The notes: a model not told the origin generated them from the sequence alone. A stretch of DNA of 64,000 bases from Ww85 sp963745765 (GCA_963745765.1 CAVUYQ010000015.1:377769-441768); one strand, 5' to 3'. Shown: positions 29,407 through 39,324, counted from the stretch's first letter. Numbers and translations are program-made.

Positions 29407-29420
29407 TATTCAAGGTACCC
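29407..29420. repeat. Dispersed 14-base word
   Basis: TATTCAAGGTACCC, identical to part of the arm at 63555-63570; it lies after the MipA-like gene. Confidence 0.4.
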
Positions 29421-29570
29421 ATCTCTTTTACCAGAATTGCCGATCCAGATAGTAGTCAGGAAACCCGCAAGGCTCTAAAGGAGCGTAGCAGCGCTACGTG
29501 ACAGAATAAGCAACGAAGTCAGGAAGCCAGAATAACAAGCTCTGGGTGACAGGTGAAGCCTGACAGGACA

Positions 29571-32216
29571 CTAGTGCTTTATACCGCTCCCCGCGTTATA
29601 AGCAGAAACATAACGGTAATAAAGAGGGCTGAGCTCCTGATTGTTTTTCTTCGCTTTGAATTCTTTGATTGGTCCTATGCTGCCAATGTCCCGGGCTATT
29701 CTGCTTTGCGCAAGATCACCCTGATCGGGGGATACGAGAAGAAGCGGCCTGCCGTTAAACTGCTGCGGCGTAAACCAATAATCGTACATTACTGCTCCCT
29801 GCCCGAATATTATATTCCTGCCGGCGGTTTCTAAAACCGGAGGCCGCTGCGGTCCGGACCTGTTAGCTCTATCAAAATGGATAGTCCGGTAAAACGCCAG
29901 ACCACTCGCTGTTTTGTAGAGATCCATGCCGACAACGGCGGGTCGTGTGCCGGTCTCCTGCCCGATTTTCTCAACAAGTACATCGACCTGGGCGGCATAA
30001 TCCCGCCAACCGAACAAGGGGCCTTTTTTCGGATAGGGAACACCGGGTATGCCGACAGAAAAATAATGAAGGGTAATTCCGTAAGCCAACAAGAAAAAAA
30101 CTATCGTAATCTTCCAGGCCTTGAAAAATCCGGAGCTCCCCTCCGTATTGCCCCTGTTTGCGCCGAGAGACATAGTCGTGGCCATAAAAGGTATTGCCGC
30201 GAGCCAGAGTGGGCTGGTCCAGTTAAATTTCACCTCCTTGGTCAGGCTGAAGACGAAGAAGATGAAGAGCGGAACGCAGACCATTATGAAGGAAAAGGCA
30301 TACTGGCGCCTGGCAATCCGATCTTTTACGTCGATAAATTTTCTCCGCTTAACCAGAAAGAGAAGTGCTGAAACAAAACCGACAGGACTCAGCAGTACGA
30401 TGATGGAGAGAAGGAGTTCGTGGGAGGAAAATTCGGACGATGATTTTAGACGATCCTGGGTCTGAAAGAGAAAAGAAGCCCATTCATGTTCGATGTTCCA
30501 GAGAATTACCGGAGAAAAAATAAGCAGGGCAAGGAGTGCAGCCGCATAGGGTTGTGGTTTCAGATACCACTTTCTGGCCGGGCGGTCAATGAGCATGAAT
30601 AGCAGGAACGCCGGTCCCAGCAGAGCTATCGTGTATTTTGAGAACAAGCCGAGACCGAGGAAAACACCGACGCCGAGCCAACTTTTCGAGTCCATATCAA
30701 CCATGGCCCGGCGTGCAAAAAACAGCGTGCCGGCCCAGCAGGCGATCAGGGGTGCGTCGGGGGTCAACAGCAGACCAAAGGCGAAAAAAGCCGGCAGTAC
30801 AGCCATTATGACCGCCGCCTGAAGCGCTGTGTCCCGGTTGCTGATATCACGGGTATATAAATAGACAAACAAGGTAGCAAGGCACCAGCAGAGGATGGCG
30901 CCGATCCGGACACCGAATTCGTTAGTGCCGAACAACATTGTTCCGCCCTTGATAAGGAGTGCCACCATAGGAGGATGATCAAGATAGCCGATAGCAAGAT
31001 GCTGAGCGTAATTCCAATAGTAGGCTTCTTCCATCAGGAGTTCAAACGATCCGGCGAACACAAGTCTCAGCGCCAGGGAGACCAGAATGACCAGGAGAAG
31101 ACCCAGGCGGAAGCGAATGAGGCGGTCGGGCGAACTCTCTGCCCGTGCCGGGAAAACATTCATGAAGAACAAAGCGATGATCATGGCTGACAGGGCCGCA
31201 ACGGGGACTGCCGAAAAGGCCGTTTGTCCCCAGCTTGCGTGCGGTAAAAGAACAAGAAATCCTGATCGAAAGATCAGCAGCAACAGCCCCCAGAACAGGG
31301 TGTAAAGATGTCTTGTCATTCCCGGATAGAAAATGCGCCGTGGGTAGAGGATCTGAGCGGCAATAGCGATAACGGTTATTGAACCGAGAAGTCCGGCGAT
31401 CTGCGAGAACAGCAATCCTGCTCCAAGTGAAAAGGTGAGGCTGTAAACTACTGTATCCGAAAGCAATCCGCTGATCAGCAGGAGCATGAAGACCGAGAGG
31501 AAATTGGCCGGTATGGTTAGACCGCATAGCCTTGCAAGCTGAAGGAGATACTCCTTCAGGACGACCATCGTCATCTTTGAAATGCCTGCTTGCCTGTCGT
31601 GAGTAGATATCGGAATTTCTGTTACCTTCAGGTTTTGGCCTTGTCTCAGGAGCAGTTCCAGGCAGAGTTTATAGCCGGGAATTTCGTGTTTCATACCAAG
31701 AAGCAGTGCTTTTCTCACTGCAAAAAATCCGGATAACGGATCATCAATGGAGGTCATGACCTGGGCGGGAAATGAAGCAAGTTTCCAGGCGATCCTTCTT
31801 TTCAGCGGCCATCCGGGCGTAGTGCCCCCCCGTGTATACCGGCTGCCGATGGCAATATCAGAGACACCGGTGAGCACGGGAGCGGCGAGAGAGGGTACGT
31901 CTTCCGGGGAATGACTGTAGTCGCCGTCCATAACGACAACAATTTCATGTCGGGCATGAGCGGCCCCTTCAATTACGGCACTTGCCAGGCCTCTTTTCTG
32001 CTCCCGGCAGATAAGGGAAACAGCGCAGTTTTTTGACAGATCAGTTATCTTCCTGCGGCTTCCGTCGGTGGAGCCGTCATCGACAACGATTATTTCTGCA
32101 GTGAGAGATGCATTCTGCATTACCGACAGGATATGCTTTATGAGTTTCTCAATGGTTCCTGCTGCATTAAGCGTCGGGATGATAACGGATACACCGCTTA
32201 TCTGTTCTTCTGGCAT
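29571..32216 (-). CDS. Fused glycosyltransferase: GT2 dolichol-phosphate-mannose-synthase-like, GtrA-like, and GT39/ArnT-like domains
   Basis: 881 residues. Residues 1-235 are a GT2 domain (VSVIIPTLNAAGTIEKL, IVVDDGSTDGS, VVMDGDYSHSPEDV). Residues 235-360 contain four GtrA-like membrane helices. From about 370 follows a PMT/ArnT-type transferase: first-loop acids in LLMEEAYYWNYAQ, GYLDHPPMVALLIKGG, then about ten helices and a periplasmic tail. Such proteins load a sugar on a polyprenyl-phosphate carrier and transfer it to lipid A, protein or glycan. All three functions in one chain is unusual; they are commonly split over two or three genes. The start ATG follows GAGGAG. Confidence 0.85.
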   Translation of the reverse strand: MPEEQISGVSVIIPTLNAAGTIEKLIKHILSVMQNASLTAEIIVVDDGSTDGSRRKITDLSKNCAVSLICREQKRGLASAVIEGAAHARHEIVVVMDGDYSHSPEDVPSLAAPVLTGVSDIAIGSRYTRGGTTPGWPLKRRIAWKLASFPAQVMTSIDDPLSGFFAVRKALLLGMKHEIPGYKLCLELLLRQGQNLKVTEIPISTHDRQAGISKMTMVVLKEYLLQLARLCGLTIPANFLSVFMLLLISGLLSDTVVYSLTFSLGAGLLFSQIAGLLGSITVIAIAAQILYPRRIFYPGMTRHLYTLFWGLLLLIFRSGFLVLLPHASWGQTAFSAVPVAALSAMIIALFFMNVFPARAESSPDRLIRFRLGLLLVILVSLALRLVFAGSFELLMEEAYYWNYAQHLAIGYLDHPPMVALLIKGGTMLFGTNEFGVRIGAILCWCLATLFVYLYTRDISNRDTALQAAVIMAVLPAFFAFGLLLTPDAPLIACWAGTLFFARRAMVDMDSKSWLGVGVFLGLGLFSKYTIALLGPAFLLFMLIDRPARKWYLKPQPYAAALLALLIFSPVILWNIEHEWASFLFQTQDRLKSSSEFSSHELLLSIIVLLSPVGFVSALLFLVKRRKFIDVKDRIARRQYAFSFIMVCVPLFIFFVFSLTKEVKFNWTSPLWLAAIPFMATTMSLGANRGNTEGSSGFFKAWKITIVFFLLAYGITLHYFSVGIPGVPYPKKGPLFGWRDYAAQVDVLVEKIGQETGTRPAVVGMDLYKTASGLAFYRTIHFDRANRSGPQRPPVLETAGRNIIFGQGAVMYDYWFTPQQFNGRPLLLVSPDQGDLAQSRIARDIGSIGPIKEFKAKKNNQELSPLYYRYVSAYNAGSGIKH

Positions 32217-32444
32217 GAAATATTCTCCTCATGTTCTCGTGTTATCGCCTTCTGCTCCTGCGAAAATAGCAGGTTAACATGAAGAAATAATGAAGAAGGT
32301 GAAACTGCAGGAATGTTGACAGGCAAGAGAAGTACCCCCGTGAAAAAAATGGGGTGCGATGTGCATGGTACGTTGCTATAAAAAGGGCTGCGCAGATTAT
32401 TCAGGGTACCCAATGGTTTCACAAATTCATAAGAGAGGGATGGA
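32217..32444. other. Divergent promoter region
   Basis: 228 bases between the glycosyltransferase and D-tartrate dehydratase genes. Contains the dispersed word TTATTCAGGGTACCC at 32397-32411; no clear promoter boxes or gene were recognised. Confidence 0.4.
32397..32411. repeat. Dispersed 15-base word
   Basis: TTATTCAGGGTACCC, one base different from the arm at 63555. It lies just upstream of D-tartrate dehydratase. Confidence 0.4.
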
Positions 32445-33644
32445 ATGAAAATTGTCGATATCAGAGAAGCGACGGTATCAATTGCCTCGGAAATCAGGAA
32501 TGCCTATATCGATTTCAGTAGGATGACAGTCTCAATTGTGGCCATTATTACCGATGTCGTTAAAGAGGGCAAGCCTGTAATTGGTTATGGTTTTCACTCC
32601 AATGGCCGTTACGGCCAGGGGTGTCTGTTGCGGGAGCGCTTTATTCCACGACTCGTTGATGCAGATCCTGCAGGCATTGTGGACACTGAGCGGGAGAATC
32701 TTGATCCTTTCAGGATATGGGCGACCCTGATGCAAAATGAAAAACCCGGTGGGCATGGAGAACGATCGGTGGCCGTGGGGGTCCTGGACATGGCCGTATG
32801 GGATGCTGTGGCCAAACTGGAAGAGAAACCCCTCTACCGCGTCCTGGCCGAGCGCTACGGCAACCGGGATCCCCAGGATGATGTTTTCGTCTATGCCGCC
32901 GGCGGTTACTATTATCCGGGTAAGACCAATGACGCTCTCGTCAGGGAAATGCAGGGGTACCTGGATCAGGGATACCGGGTTGTGAAAATGAAAATTGGCG
33001 GAGCTTCCTTGTCGGATGACATGAAACGCATAGAGGCAGTGCTGGGATTGCTTGGGGAGGTTGCCGGGGCCGGGGAACAGGTAGGTGAGCGGTTGGCGGT
33101 GGATGCCAACGGTCGTTTTGATCTTGCCACGGCACAGGCCTATGGTCGGGAAATCGATGCGCTCAAGCTGTTCTGGTATGAAGAGGCAGGCGATCCCCTG
33201 GATTATGCCTTGCAGGAGGAACTGGCCCGGGGGTACACTTCCTCGTTTGCCACCGGCGAGAATCTGTTCTCACGCCAGGATGTGACAAATTTACTCCGTT
33301 ACGGTGGATTGAGGCCGGACAAGGATTACCTGCAGATGGACCCGTCCCTGGCCTATGGTCTGGTGGAATATCTGCGCATGCTGGACGTTATGAAAGCGTT
33401 CGGCTGGTCGCCGCGTCGCTGTGTCCCGCACGGCGGACATCAGTTCGCCCTGCATATTGCAGCGGGCCTGGGTTTGGGGGGCAATGAGTCTTACCCGGGA
33501 ATATTTCAGCCCTTTGGCGGCTTTGCCGACAATACACCAATACAAGATGGCCGGATAGGCCTGACTGAAATGCCGGGGATCGGCTTTGAAGCAAAATCCG
33601 CGCTGATGGACCTTTTTATCAATACCCTGCAGACCGAAGTCTGA
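32445..33644 (+). CDS. tarD: D(-)-tartrate dehydratase, enolase superfamily
   Basis: 399 residues closely matching my recollection of the Bradyrhizobium D-tartrate dehydratase throughout (IRNAYIDFSRMTVSIVAIIT, NEKPGGHGERSVAVG, VFVYAAGGYYYPGK). Catalytic Lys pair in VVKMKIGGA, metal ligands in AVDANGRFD and the WYEEAGDPLDY region, active-site His in RCVPHGGHQF. The enzyme dehydrates D-tartrate to oxaloacetate with Mg2+ in the cytoplasm. The start ATG has GAGAGGGATGGA before it. It is followed by a GntR regulator and a TctCBA transporter in the same direction, a likely uptake system for the substrate. A 3' fragment of a second copy lies at 39325. Confidence 0.9.
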   Translation: MKIVDIREATVSIASEIRNAYIDFSRMTVSIVAIITDVVKEGKPVIGYGFHSNGRYGQGCLLRERFIPRLVDADPAGIVDTERENLDPFRIWATLMQNEKPGGHGERSVAVGVLDMAVWDAVAKLEEKPLYRVLAERYGNRDPQDDVFVYAAGGYYYPGKTNDALVREMQGYLDQGYRVVKMKIGGASLSDDMKRIEAVLGLLGEVAGAGEQVGERLAVDANGRFDLATAQAYGREIDALKLFWYEEAGDPLDYALQEELARGYTSSFATGENLFSRQDVTNLLRYGGLRPDKDYLQMDPSLAYGLVEYLRMLDVMKAFGWSPRRCVPHGGHQFALHIAAGLGLGGNESYPGIFQPFGGFADNTPIQDGRIGLTEMPGIGFEAKSALMDLFINTLQTEV

Positions 33645-34095
33645 GAACATTTTCTACCCGATGACCTGAAGATTACACAACCACCTGCTGCGGGGCGCAG
33701 GGGGCATCTCGTCGGCTCGATCTTATCACCGGACAACCCGGGCGGATGGAAACAAACACGCTGTTGTTTATTGGTAGATCCGGAGATTCAATCTGGCATA
33801 TCTGCTTTGAAGTCTTGATTTGAGCTGACAGCGGGAGGCAGGGCACTCTCAAGGTATTTCGAAACATAAGGTCAACCTGCCATATGTTTTTATTTTCAGA
33901 GATTAGCCCAGCCTGGGTGAAGTATGGATTTGCTCTCAATTTGCAACTACAGCAGAAGTGTTATTCCTGTTATCTATGAAATTTCATTTTTATGTATACA
34001 CAGAGGAAATCCTCTCGTATCATAAGCAATATTATTGACTCAGTCACTCCGGAAGGTGTTTTCCGGCATTACCGTACATTTAATAAGGGCTTAAC
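33645..34095. other. Intergenic region before the GntR gene
   Basis: 450 bases without a credible gene. A minus-strand frame at 33673-33939 has low-complexity, non-protein-like composition and no ribosome site. The promoter of the GntR/TctCBA genes must lie here or after 34792. Confidence 0.4.
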
Positions 34096-34791
34096 ATGAA
34101 AAAAGAAATGTCTTCTATTTTATCGGACCATAGCGAGGGTGACGAGTTCAAGACTGCCGGGCAGAAGGCTTACGACATAATCTCGCAAAAAATCCTTAAA
34201 GGCGATTTTGCCCCTGGCATAAAGCTTTCCAGGCGCAAGATGGCCGACCTGACTGGTGTCAGCGTCATTCCGGTAAACGAAGCATTGAAACGTCTTGAGG
34301 AAGACGGACTAGTCGAGTCAAAACCGCAATGGGGGTCTTTCGTCACGGTACCGACAAGCAAAAAAATTATTGAATTGTATATGTTGAGAGAGGCGGTAGA
34401 GTGTCAGGTTGCCAGAATTATTTCAGAAAAAATGACGGTCGAGCAAGAGAATGAACTGCGTTTGCTAGCGAGGTCTCTCGATTCCGTCAAATTCGCCAAA
34501 GAGACACAGGACAAAATAAACAGACTTCATTATAAGTTCCATACAAGAATGACGGAATTTACCGGTTACGCATCCCTTATCAATACGCACCGTAAAACAA
34601 ACCTGATTTATTTGTTATACAAGGCCGTTGTGCATACAAGGGTCAATGAAGAATTATCTGGACCAAGATATTGGCATGAACTGCTCGTTGATGAAATCAA
34701 AAGTGGCGACAAGGACAGAGCGGAAAAAGCCATGCGAAACCATATTGACGAATCCTTCCAGGCTATCATTAGAGACTTTAACTCACTGTAA
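34096..34791 (+). CDS. GntR-family regulator, FadR/FCD subgroup
   Basis: 231 residues: winged HTH at 20-85 (AYDIISQKILKGDFAPGIKL, MADLTGVSVIPVNEALKRLE, DGLVESKPQWGSFV) and an all-helical FCD effector domain with the metal-ligand pattern (YMLREAVECQVARI, LHYKFHTRMTEF, MRNHIDESF). FCD proteins bind small carboxylates. Its place between tarD and the TctCBA genes suggests it senses tartrate or a product of it and controls this operon. The start ATG has weak upstream complementarity, AAGGGC. Confidence 0.85.
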   Translation: MKKEMSSILSDHSEGDEFKTAGQKAYDIISQKILKGDFAPGIKLSRRKMADLTGVSVIPVNEALKRLEEDGLVESKPQWGSFVTVPTSKKIIELYMLREAVECQVARIISEKMTVEQENELRLLARSLDSVKFAKETQDKINRLHYKFHTRMTEFTGYASLINTHRKTNLIYLLYKAVVHTRVNEELSGPRYWHELLVDEIKSGDKDRAEKAMRNHIDESFQAIIRDFNSL

Positions 34792-34846
34792 ATAATAATG
34801 TTTTTAATATCTTAAAAAAAACTGGTTTTGTTTTCAAACAGGTGTT

Positions 34847-34857
34847 ATAACAGTTAT
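34847..34857. promoter_or_regulatory. Short palindrome upstream of TctC, candidate GntR site
   Basis: ATAAC-A-GTTAT is a perfect 5+1+5 palindrome in the 330-base leader before the TctC gene, followed by a related half-site GCCAGTTAT. It is compatible with, but not diagnostic for, FadR-type operators. Confidence 0.3.
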
Positions 34858-35121
34858 GCCAGTTATTAATGCGTCGGCGCTTTTCTTTGCCGCCTCTTGG
34901 CATCCACAACCCCGCCGGGTTCAGAGGGAACGCGGTAATTAGAATAGTTTTCGTCAGGAAATGAGCGATTTTCACCTAAATCTAGGCGCTCGATAAATTT
35001 AACCGCAGGCATATACTTGATATTCCGAGGATTAAATTTTGAGAGTAACGACGAGTTAGGGGAAAAGCGTCGTTTCAGGATGGAAACTAGAATATTTTCT
35101 AGCTCAATGTGGAGGAAAAAG

Positions 35122-36105
35122 ATGAAACGAGGACGATTGAATTCATTTGTGGCCATGTGTGTTTTTGCAGTTGCTGTAATGGCGGTCTTTGCCTTGCCCG
35201 TTATGGCTGCGGATTACCCCGACAAGCCGATTCAGGTCATTGTTCCAGTCGGTGCAGGTGGTGATACGGACCTTAATGCCCGGATTTTCAGTAAATACCT
35301 GGAAAAGGAACTAGGCCAGTCTATTGTTATCGTCAATGTCAAAGGTGGCGGTGGGACCATCGGTATGAAGCGTGTTCTCGAATCGGAACCGGATGGCTAC
35401 ACGGCACTGTTTTTTCATGGTGAAGCCATGATTCCTAAGCTCGCGGGTCTCATCGATTGGGGAATCGAAGCGTTTCAGGTCGTCGGTATCGGTGTGGTGG
35501 ATGATACGACAGTTCTGGCAACGCATCCCGGCCTGCCTTACAAAACTTTAAAAGAGCTTATCGACTACGCTAAAAAACATCCCGGTGAGGTTGAATTCGG
35601 CATTCAAACCGGTGGCTACCCGCATCTGATCGGTGTCGCCCTGGAAGACATTGCAGGGATCGAGCTCAATCTTGTCGACGTGGGTGGCAACGCTGCCAAA
35701 ACGGTTGCTCTCAAAGGCCATAAAATTGATGTAATAAACACGCAATATGGCCTTACTCACGATTACTTCGTATCCGGTGATTTTACCTGCCTCGGGCTCC
35801 TTTCCGCTGAGCGCAATCCCTTATTCCCTGAAATTCCCACGGCTGCGGAGCAAGGATACCCCCTTGAGTTCAACAAGTTTTTCTTTTATGGCATGCCGAA
35901 AAACACACCCATGGATATCGTCAATAAGTTTTCAGCAGCGATGAAGCGGGTCGTTGAGAATCCGGAATATCAGGCCGAGGCCAAAAAAATCTTCGTCACG
36001 CCGACCTACATGGGGCCTGAAGAAGGCACCGCTTACGCCCAGAAACAGTATGAATATTTCAGTAAATTCCAAGGTCTGTTCCGCGCAGGAAGTACTAAAA
36101 AATAA
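35122..36105 (+). CDS. TctC-type tricarboxylate-binding periplasmic protein
   Basis: 327 residues with a signal peptide (FVAMCVFAVAVMAVFALPVMAAD, cleavage after AMA-type site near 30). The Bug/TctC fold follows, with the ligand loop DYPDKPIQVIVPVGAGGDTD, the second loop IVNVKGGGGTIGM, and EIPTAAEQGYPLEFN near the C-terminus. It catches the substrate for the TctAB permease encoded next. The start at 35122 has GGAGGAAAAAG; the upstream frame from 35017 lacks a ribosome site and would precede the signal peptide. Substrates of this family are citrate and other di/tricarboxylates; here D-tartrate is inferred from tarD. Confidence 0.88.
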   Translation: MKRGRLNSFVAMCVFAVAVMAVFALPVMAADYPDKPIQVIVPVGAGGDTDLNARIFSKYLEKELGQSIVIVNVKGGGGTIGMKRVLESEPDGYTALFFHGEAMIPKLAGLIDWGIEAFQVVGIGVVDDTTVLATHPGLPYKTLKELIDYAKKHPGEVEFGIQTGGYPHLIGVALEDIAGIELNLVDVGGNAAKTVALKGHKIDVINTQYGLTHDYFVSGDFTCLGLLSAERNPLFPEIPTAAEQGYPLEFNKFFFYGMPKNTPMDIVNKFSAAMKRVVENPEYQAEAKKIFVTPTYMGPEEGTAYAQKQYEYFSKFQGLFRAGSTKK

Positions 36106-36188
36106 GCATTAGCGGGCCGGAACGTCGGGCCTTTTCACCTGTTGAAAGACCCGACGTTGTGCTATCCGACCATTCGGGAGATATTTTC

Positions 36189-36686
36189 ATGGCCAGGCCA
36201 CCCCTGAAAATCGTCGTGAAAAATCCAAATTTTATTACAGGAATTGGTGCTATCGGATTAGCAGTTCTGATGTTTTCAGCCAGTTTCGACATCAAGGAAT
36301 TTGTGGTGACGCGAGCAGGGGCTTCGTTCATGCCGAGGGTAACTGCAGGTCTTTTTGCCATTCTCGGTTCGATTCTTGTCTTTGAAAGTTTCAGGTACGC
36401 GAAGTCCGCCCCGGCAAACGAGAAAAACGAGGAAAATGTTTTCGGAGGCTGGCCCGCCGTTATACTCTCGGCGATTCTCATGTGTGCCTATGTCGGATTA
36501 TTGAACACCCTTGGGTTTATAGTTTCTTCGGTGGTTTATATTTTTTTGCAGATGCTGGTGTTGGCCAAGGGGGCCAAGTGCCATTACCTGCTATTTTCCT
36601 TGATTTCGATTCTCGTCCCGATCATCGTCTACTTCCTGTTTGTACACATGTTCAAAGTGATGATCCCCAGTGGAATCCTTGGCTGA
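36189..36686 (+). CDS. TctB small membrane subunit of a tricarboxylate transporter
   Basis: 165 residues with four membrane helices (FITGIGAIGLAVLMFSASFD, FMPRVTAGLFAILGSILVF, VILSAILMCAYVGLLNTLGF, YLLFSLISILVPIIVYFLFV). The start ATG at 36189 follows GGGAGAT. It is the small partner of TctA, 15 bases downstream, and sits 83 bases after TctC: the canonical C-B-A order of the family. Confidence 0.85.
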   Translation: MARPPLKIVVKNPNFITGIGAIGLAVLMFSASFDIKEFVVTRAGASFMPRVTAGLFAILGSILVFESFRYAKSAPANEKNEENVFGGWPAVILSAILMCAYVGLLNTLGFIVSSVVYIFLQMLVLAKGAKCHYLLFSLISILVPIIVYFLFVHMFKVMIPSGILG

Positions 36687-36701
36687 AAGAGGAATTGAAT
36701 A

Positions 36702-38189
36702 ATGCTTGTTGCCGGCATTCTCTCTGTTTTTACCATAAAGACACTGCTCCTGATCCTGGGTGGAACAGTGGCGGGTATCATCATGGGAGCGATTCCGGGG
36801 TTAACGGTAACCATGGGGGTGGCGCTTTTCCTGCCGATCACCTTCGGCATGTCTCCCATCGAGGGTCTATCTTTACTACTTGGACTTTACATTGGTGGGA
36901 CGTCAGGGGGCTTGATGTCTGCCATCCTCCTGAATATTCCGGGGACACCCGCTTCCATAGCCACCACTTTTGACGGCCACCCGATGGCGGTCAAGGGGCA
37001 AGCCGGGAAAGCGCTGGGAGTCGGGATCGTCTACTCCTTTATAGGAGGTATGTTAAGCCTCCTGGTGCTGTTTTTTGTTTCACCGCTTTTAGCACAGGTT
37101 GCTCTACAATTTGGTCCTTATGAATATTTTGCTATCGCGGTCTTTTCATTGACCCTCGTTGCCGGGCTTTCCGGTAATTCTCTGGTTCTCGGGCTTGTTG
37201 CGGCACTTCTGGGAATGACCATTTCTTTTATTGGAATGGCACCGATTACCGCTTTCCCTCGGTTTACTTTCGGATTTTCAGCTCTTGATGAAGGGATCAG
37301 CCTGCTGCCTGCGCTGATCGGCCTGTTCGCCGTATCGCAGGTCCTTGAAGAAGCTGAAAGCAAAAATTTTTTGGGAAAATTCAAAGTTCCCAGCTATAAA
37401 ATCAAGGGCTTCGGGTTTTCCTTAAAAGAATTTTTTAGCCAGACGACCAACTGCCTTCGTTCGTCAGCAATTGGCACCGGTATCGGCATCTTGCCGGGTC
37501 TCGGGGGTGCCGTCTGTAACATCATGGCCTACGGAGCTGCGAAAAAAAACTCCAAATATTCAGAGAAATTCGGGACTGGCATTATTGATGGGATTGTTGC
37601 GAGCGAGTCGTCCAACAACGCCTCAACTGGCGGTGCTCTGGTCCCCCTGATGACATTGGGCATCCCGGGGGACAATACAACCGCAATCCTTCTCGCCGGT
37701 TTTATGATTCATGGGATCACGCCGGGCCCGCTCTTGTTTGAAACAGACGGCGTGCTTGTTTATGGCATCTTTACGGCCCTGATCTTTTCCAATATTTTTA
37801 TGCTTGCCACCATGTTCTGGGGAATGCGGTTTTTCGTCCGGGTTCTCTCAGTCCCAAAACATGTTCTTTTACCGATCATAATAGCACTTTGTGTGGTTGG
37901 TTCCTATGGGCTGAATAACCGGCTATTTGATGTCGGCACGATGCTCGTATTCGGTGGCATCGGTTTTTTGATGAAAAAACTTTCCCTGCCAAAAACGCCG
38001 TTACTGCTCGGCTTTATTCTTGGGCCGATTGTCGAGGTAAACCTGCGGCGAGGGCTTATGAAAAGCCACGGCGAATTAACCCCATTTATCACTGAGCCGA
38101 TATCAGGGGTGATATTGCTGGTGACAGTTATCATTGTCATTGTGACGGCGGTTAAGGAATATAAAAAGTTTCGTGAACATCGATTGTAA
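36702..38189 (+). CDS. TctA large membrane subunit of a tricarboxylate transporter
   Basis: 495 residues, about 12 helices. Family signatures are present: GAIPGLTVTMGVALFLPITF, YIGGTSGGLMSAILLNIPGT, TTFDGHPMAVKGQAGKALG and the second-half repeat GDNTTAILLAGFMIHGITPG. Secondary symport of a carboxylate with Na+ or H+ is the known mode. It ends the GntR-TctC-TctB-TctA series; the aldolase gene follows 173 bases later. Confidence 0.9.
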   Translation: MLVAGILSVFTIKTLLLILGGTVAGIIMGAIPGLTVTMGVALFLPITFGMSPIEGLSLLLGLYIGGTSGGLMSAILLNIPGTPASIATTFDGHPMAVKGQAGKALGVGIVYSFIGGMLSLLVLFFVSPLLAQVALQFGPYEYFAIAVFSLTLVAGLSGNSLVLGLVAALLGMTISFIGMAPITAFPRFTFGFSALDEGISLLPALIGLFAVSQVLEEAESKNFLGKFKVPSYKIKGFGFSLKEFFSQTTNCLRSSAIGTGIGILPGLGGAVCNIMAYGAAKKNSKYSEKFGTGIIDGIVASESSNNASTGGALVPLMTLGIPGDNTTAILLAGFMIHGITPGPLLFETDGVLVYGIFTALIFSNIFMLATMFWGMRFFVRVLSVPKHVLLPIIIALCVVGSYGLNNRLFDVGTMLVFGGIGFLMKKLSLPKTPLLLGFILGPIVEVNLRRGLMKSHGELTPFITEPISGVILLVTVIIVIVTAVKEYKKFREHRL

Positions 38190-38362
38190 AATCCATAAAA
38201 CTCTCCCAGAGGCCTTGTGACTGAAAATTAAAATAGTCGGCAAGAGACTGGTGACAATGGGGTAACAAAGAGAGTTGCTATCTACCTAAAACAAATCATT
38301 TATTCTTGATCAGCCCCATTAGGTTGGGAATTAAATGTAACTTCTTGAGAAGGGGAATAGAG

Positions 38363-39121
38363 GTGGAACTGAAAGAAAAGATGAAATCCGGTCAGAAAGT
38401 CTATGGGACGATGTTACGAGTTTCACGGAATCCGGCGGTATGTTTTTTGGCTAAAAATGCATCCCTTGATTTTGTGATGTTCGACTGTGAGCACAGCAAT
38501 TATTCATACGAGACTTTGCATGATATGTTCATCATGGGAAAAGCGATTGGTCTTGACGGTTTGTTGCGGGTCCCGCAGCTTTCCAAAGATCATATATCCC
38601 GGGCTCTGGACTGCGGCGCAACCGGAGCAATGATTCCGATGACCGAGACGGCAGATCAGGCTGCGGGGATAGTACATTGGTCAAAGTATCCTCCCCTTGG
38701 AGACCGCGGTTACGGGGCAGGTGGGGCAAATAACGGCTACGTGATAGGTGGAATACATAGTGAGATAATGGAGGCGGCAAATCAAAAAATCATCTCTATT
38801 GCCCAAATCGAGTCAAAACTTGCCGTTGATAATGCGGATAAGATTGCAGCTACTGAGGGGATTGATGTACTCTTGATTGGCCCGAACGATTTATCAATCT
38901 CACTTGGTATCCCTGGTGATGTAATGAACCCCGTAGAGCTTGAAGCGATCGGTCATGTCGCTGCGAGTTGTAAAAAACACGGTAAATTTTTTGGCCTGCA
39001 TGCTGGTTTGAAATTACTGGAAAAATTTAGTGATGACCTGCTTTTTGTCATGTCGCAAACTGATACTGATATATTGGCAGAGGGGTTCTCTCGCATAAAT
39101 ACGGATTGCAGAAAAATTTAA
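38363..39121 (+). CDS. HpcH/HpaI-family aldolase
   Basis: 252 residues, phosphoenolpyruvate/pyruvate class II aldolase barrel. Visible are FVMFDCEHSNYSYE, the substrate Arg in GLLRVPQ, the metal Glu in IAQIESKLAVDN, and the metal Asp in LIGPNDLSISLG. Members cleave 2-oxo-4-hydroxy acids or decarboxylate oxaloacetate. Either would connect to the oxaloacetate made by D-tartrate dehydratase (inference). The GTG at 38363, preceded by AAGGGGA, was chosen over the remote ATG at 38306. Confidence 0.82.
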   Translation: MELKEKMKSGQKVYGTMLRVSRNPAVCFLAKNASLDFVMFDCEHSNYSYETLHDMFIMGKAIGLDGLLRVPQLSKDHISRALDCGATGAMIPMTETADQAAGIVHWSKYPPLGDRGYGAGGANNGYVIGGIHSEIMEAANQKIISIAQIESKLAVDNADKIAATEGIDVLLIGPNDLSISLGIPGDVMNPVELEAIGHVAASCKKHGKFFGLHAGLKLLEKFSDDLLFVMSQTDTDILAEGFSRINTDCRKI

Positions 39122-39324
39122 TGCAGTATGAACTCGCACTCTAAAATCGGTCTGGATTTGTTTTGAGTGTTTGAGATTGCCCGACCGATTTTTAATCAAA
39201 TAACTATTTGTCCCCGATGAACCATTCCTACAAGGCTTCTTTTCAGAGATTTTAATGATTGATCTCAGACTGAGCTTTGTTCTTTACATCTTACATCACC
39301 TGGGATGCCGTCAACCCGGTAAGG

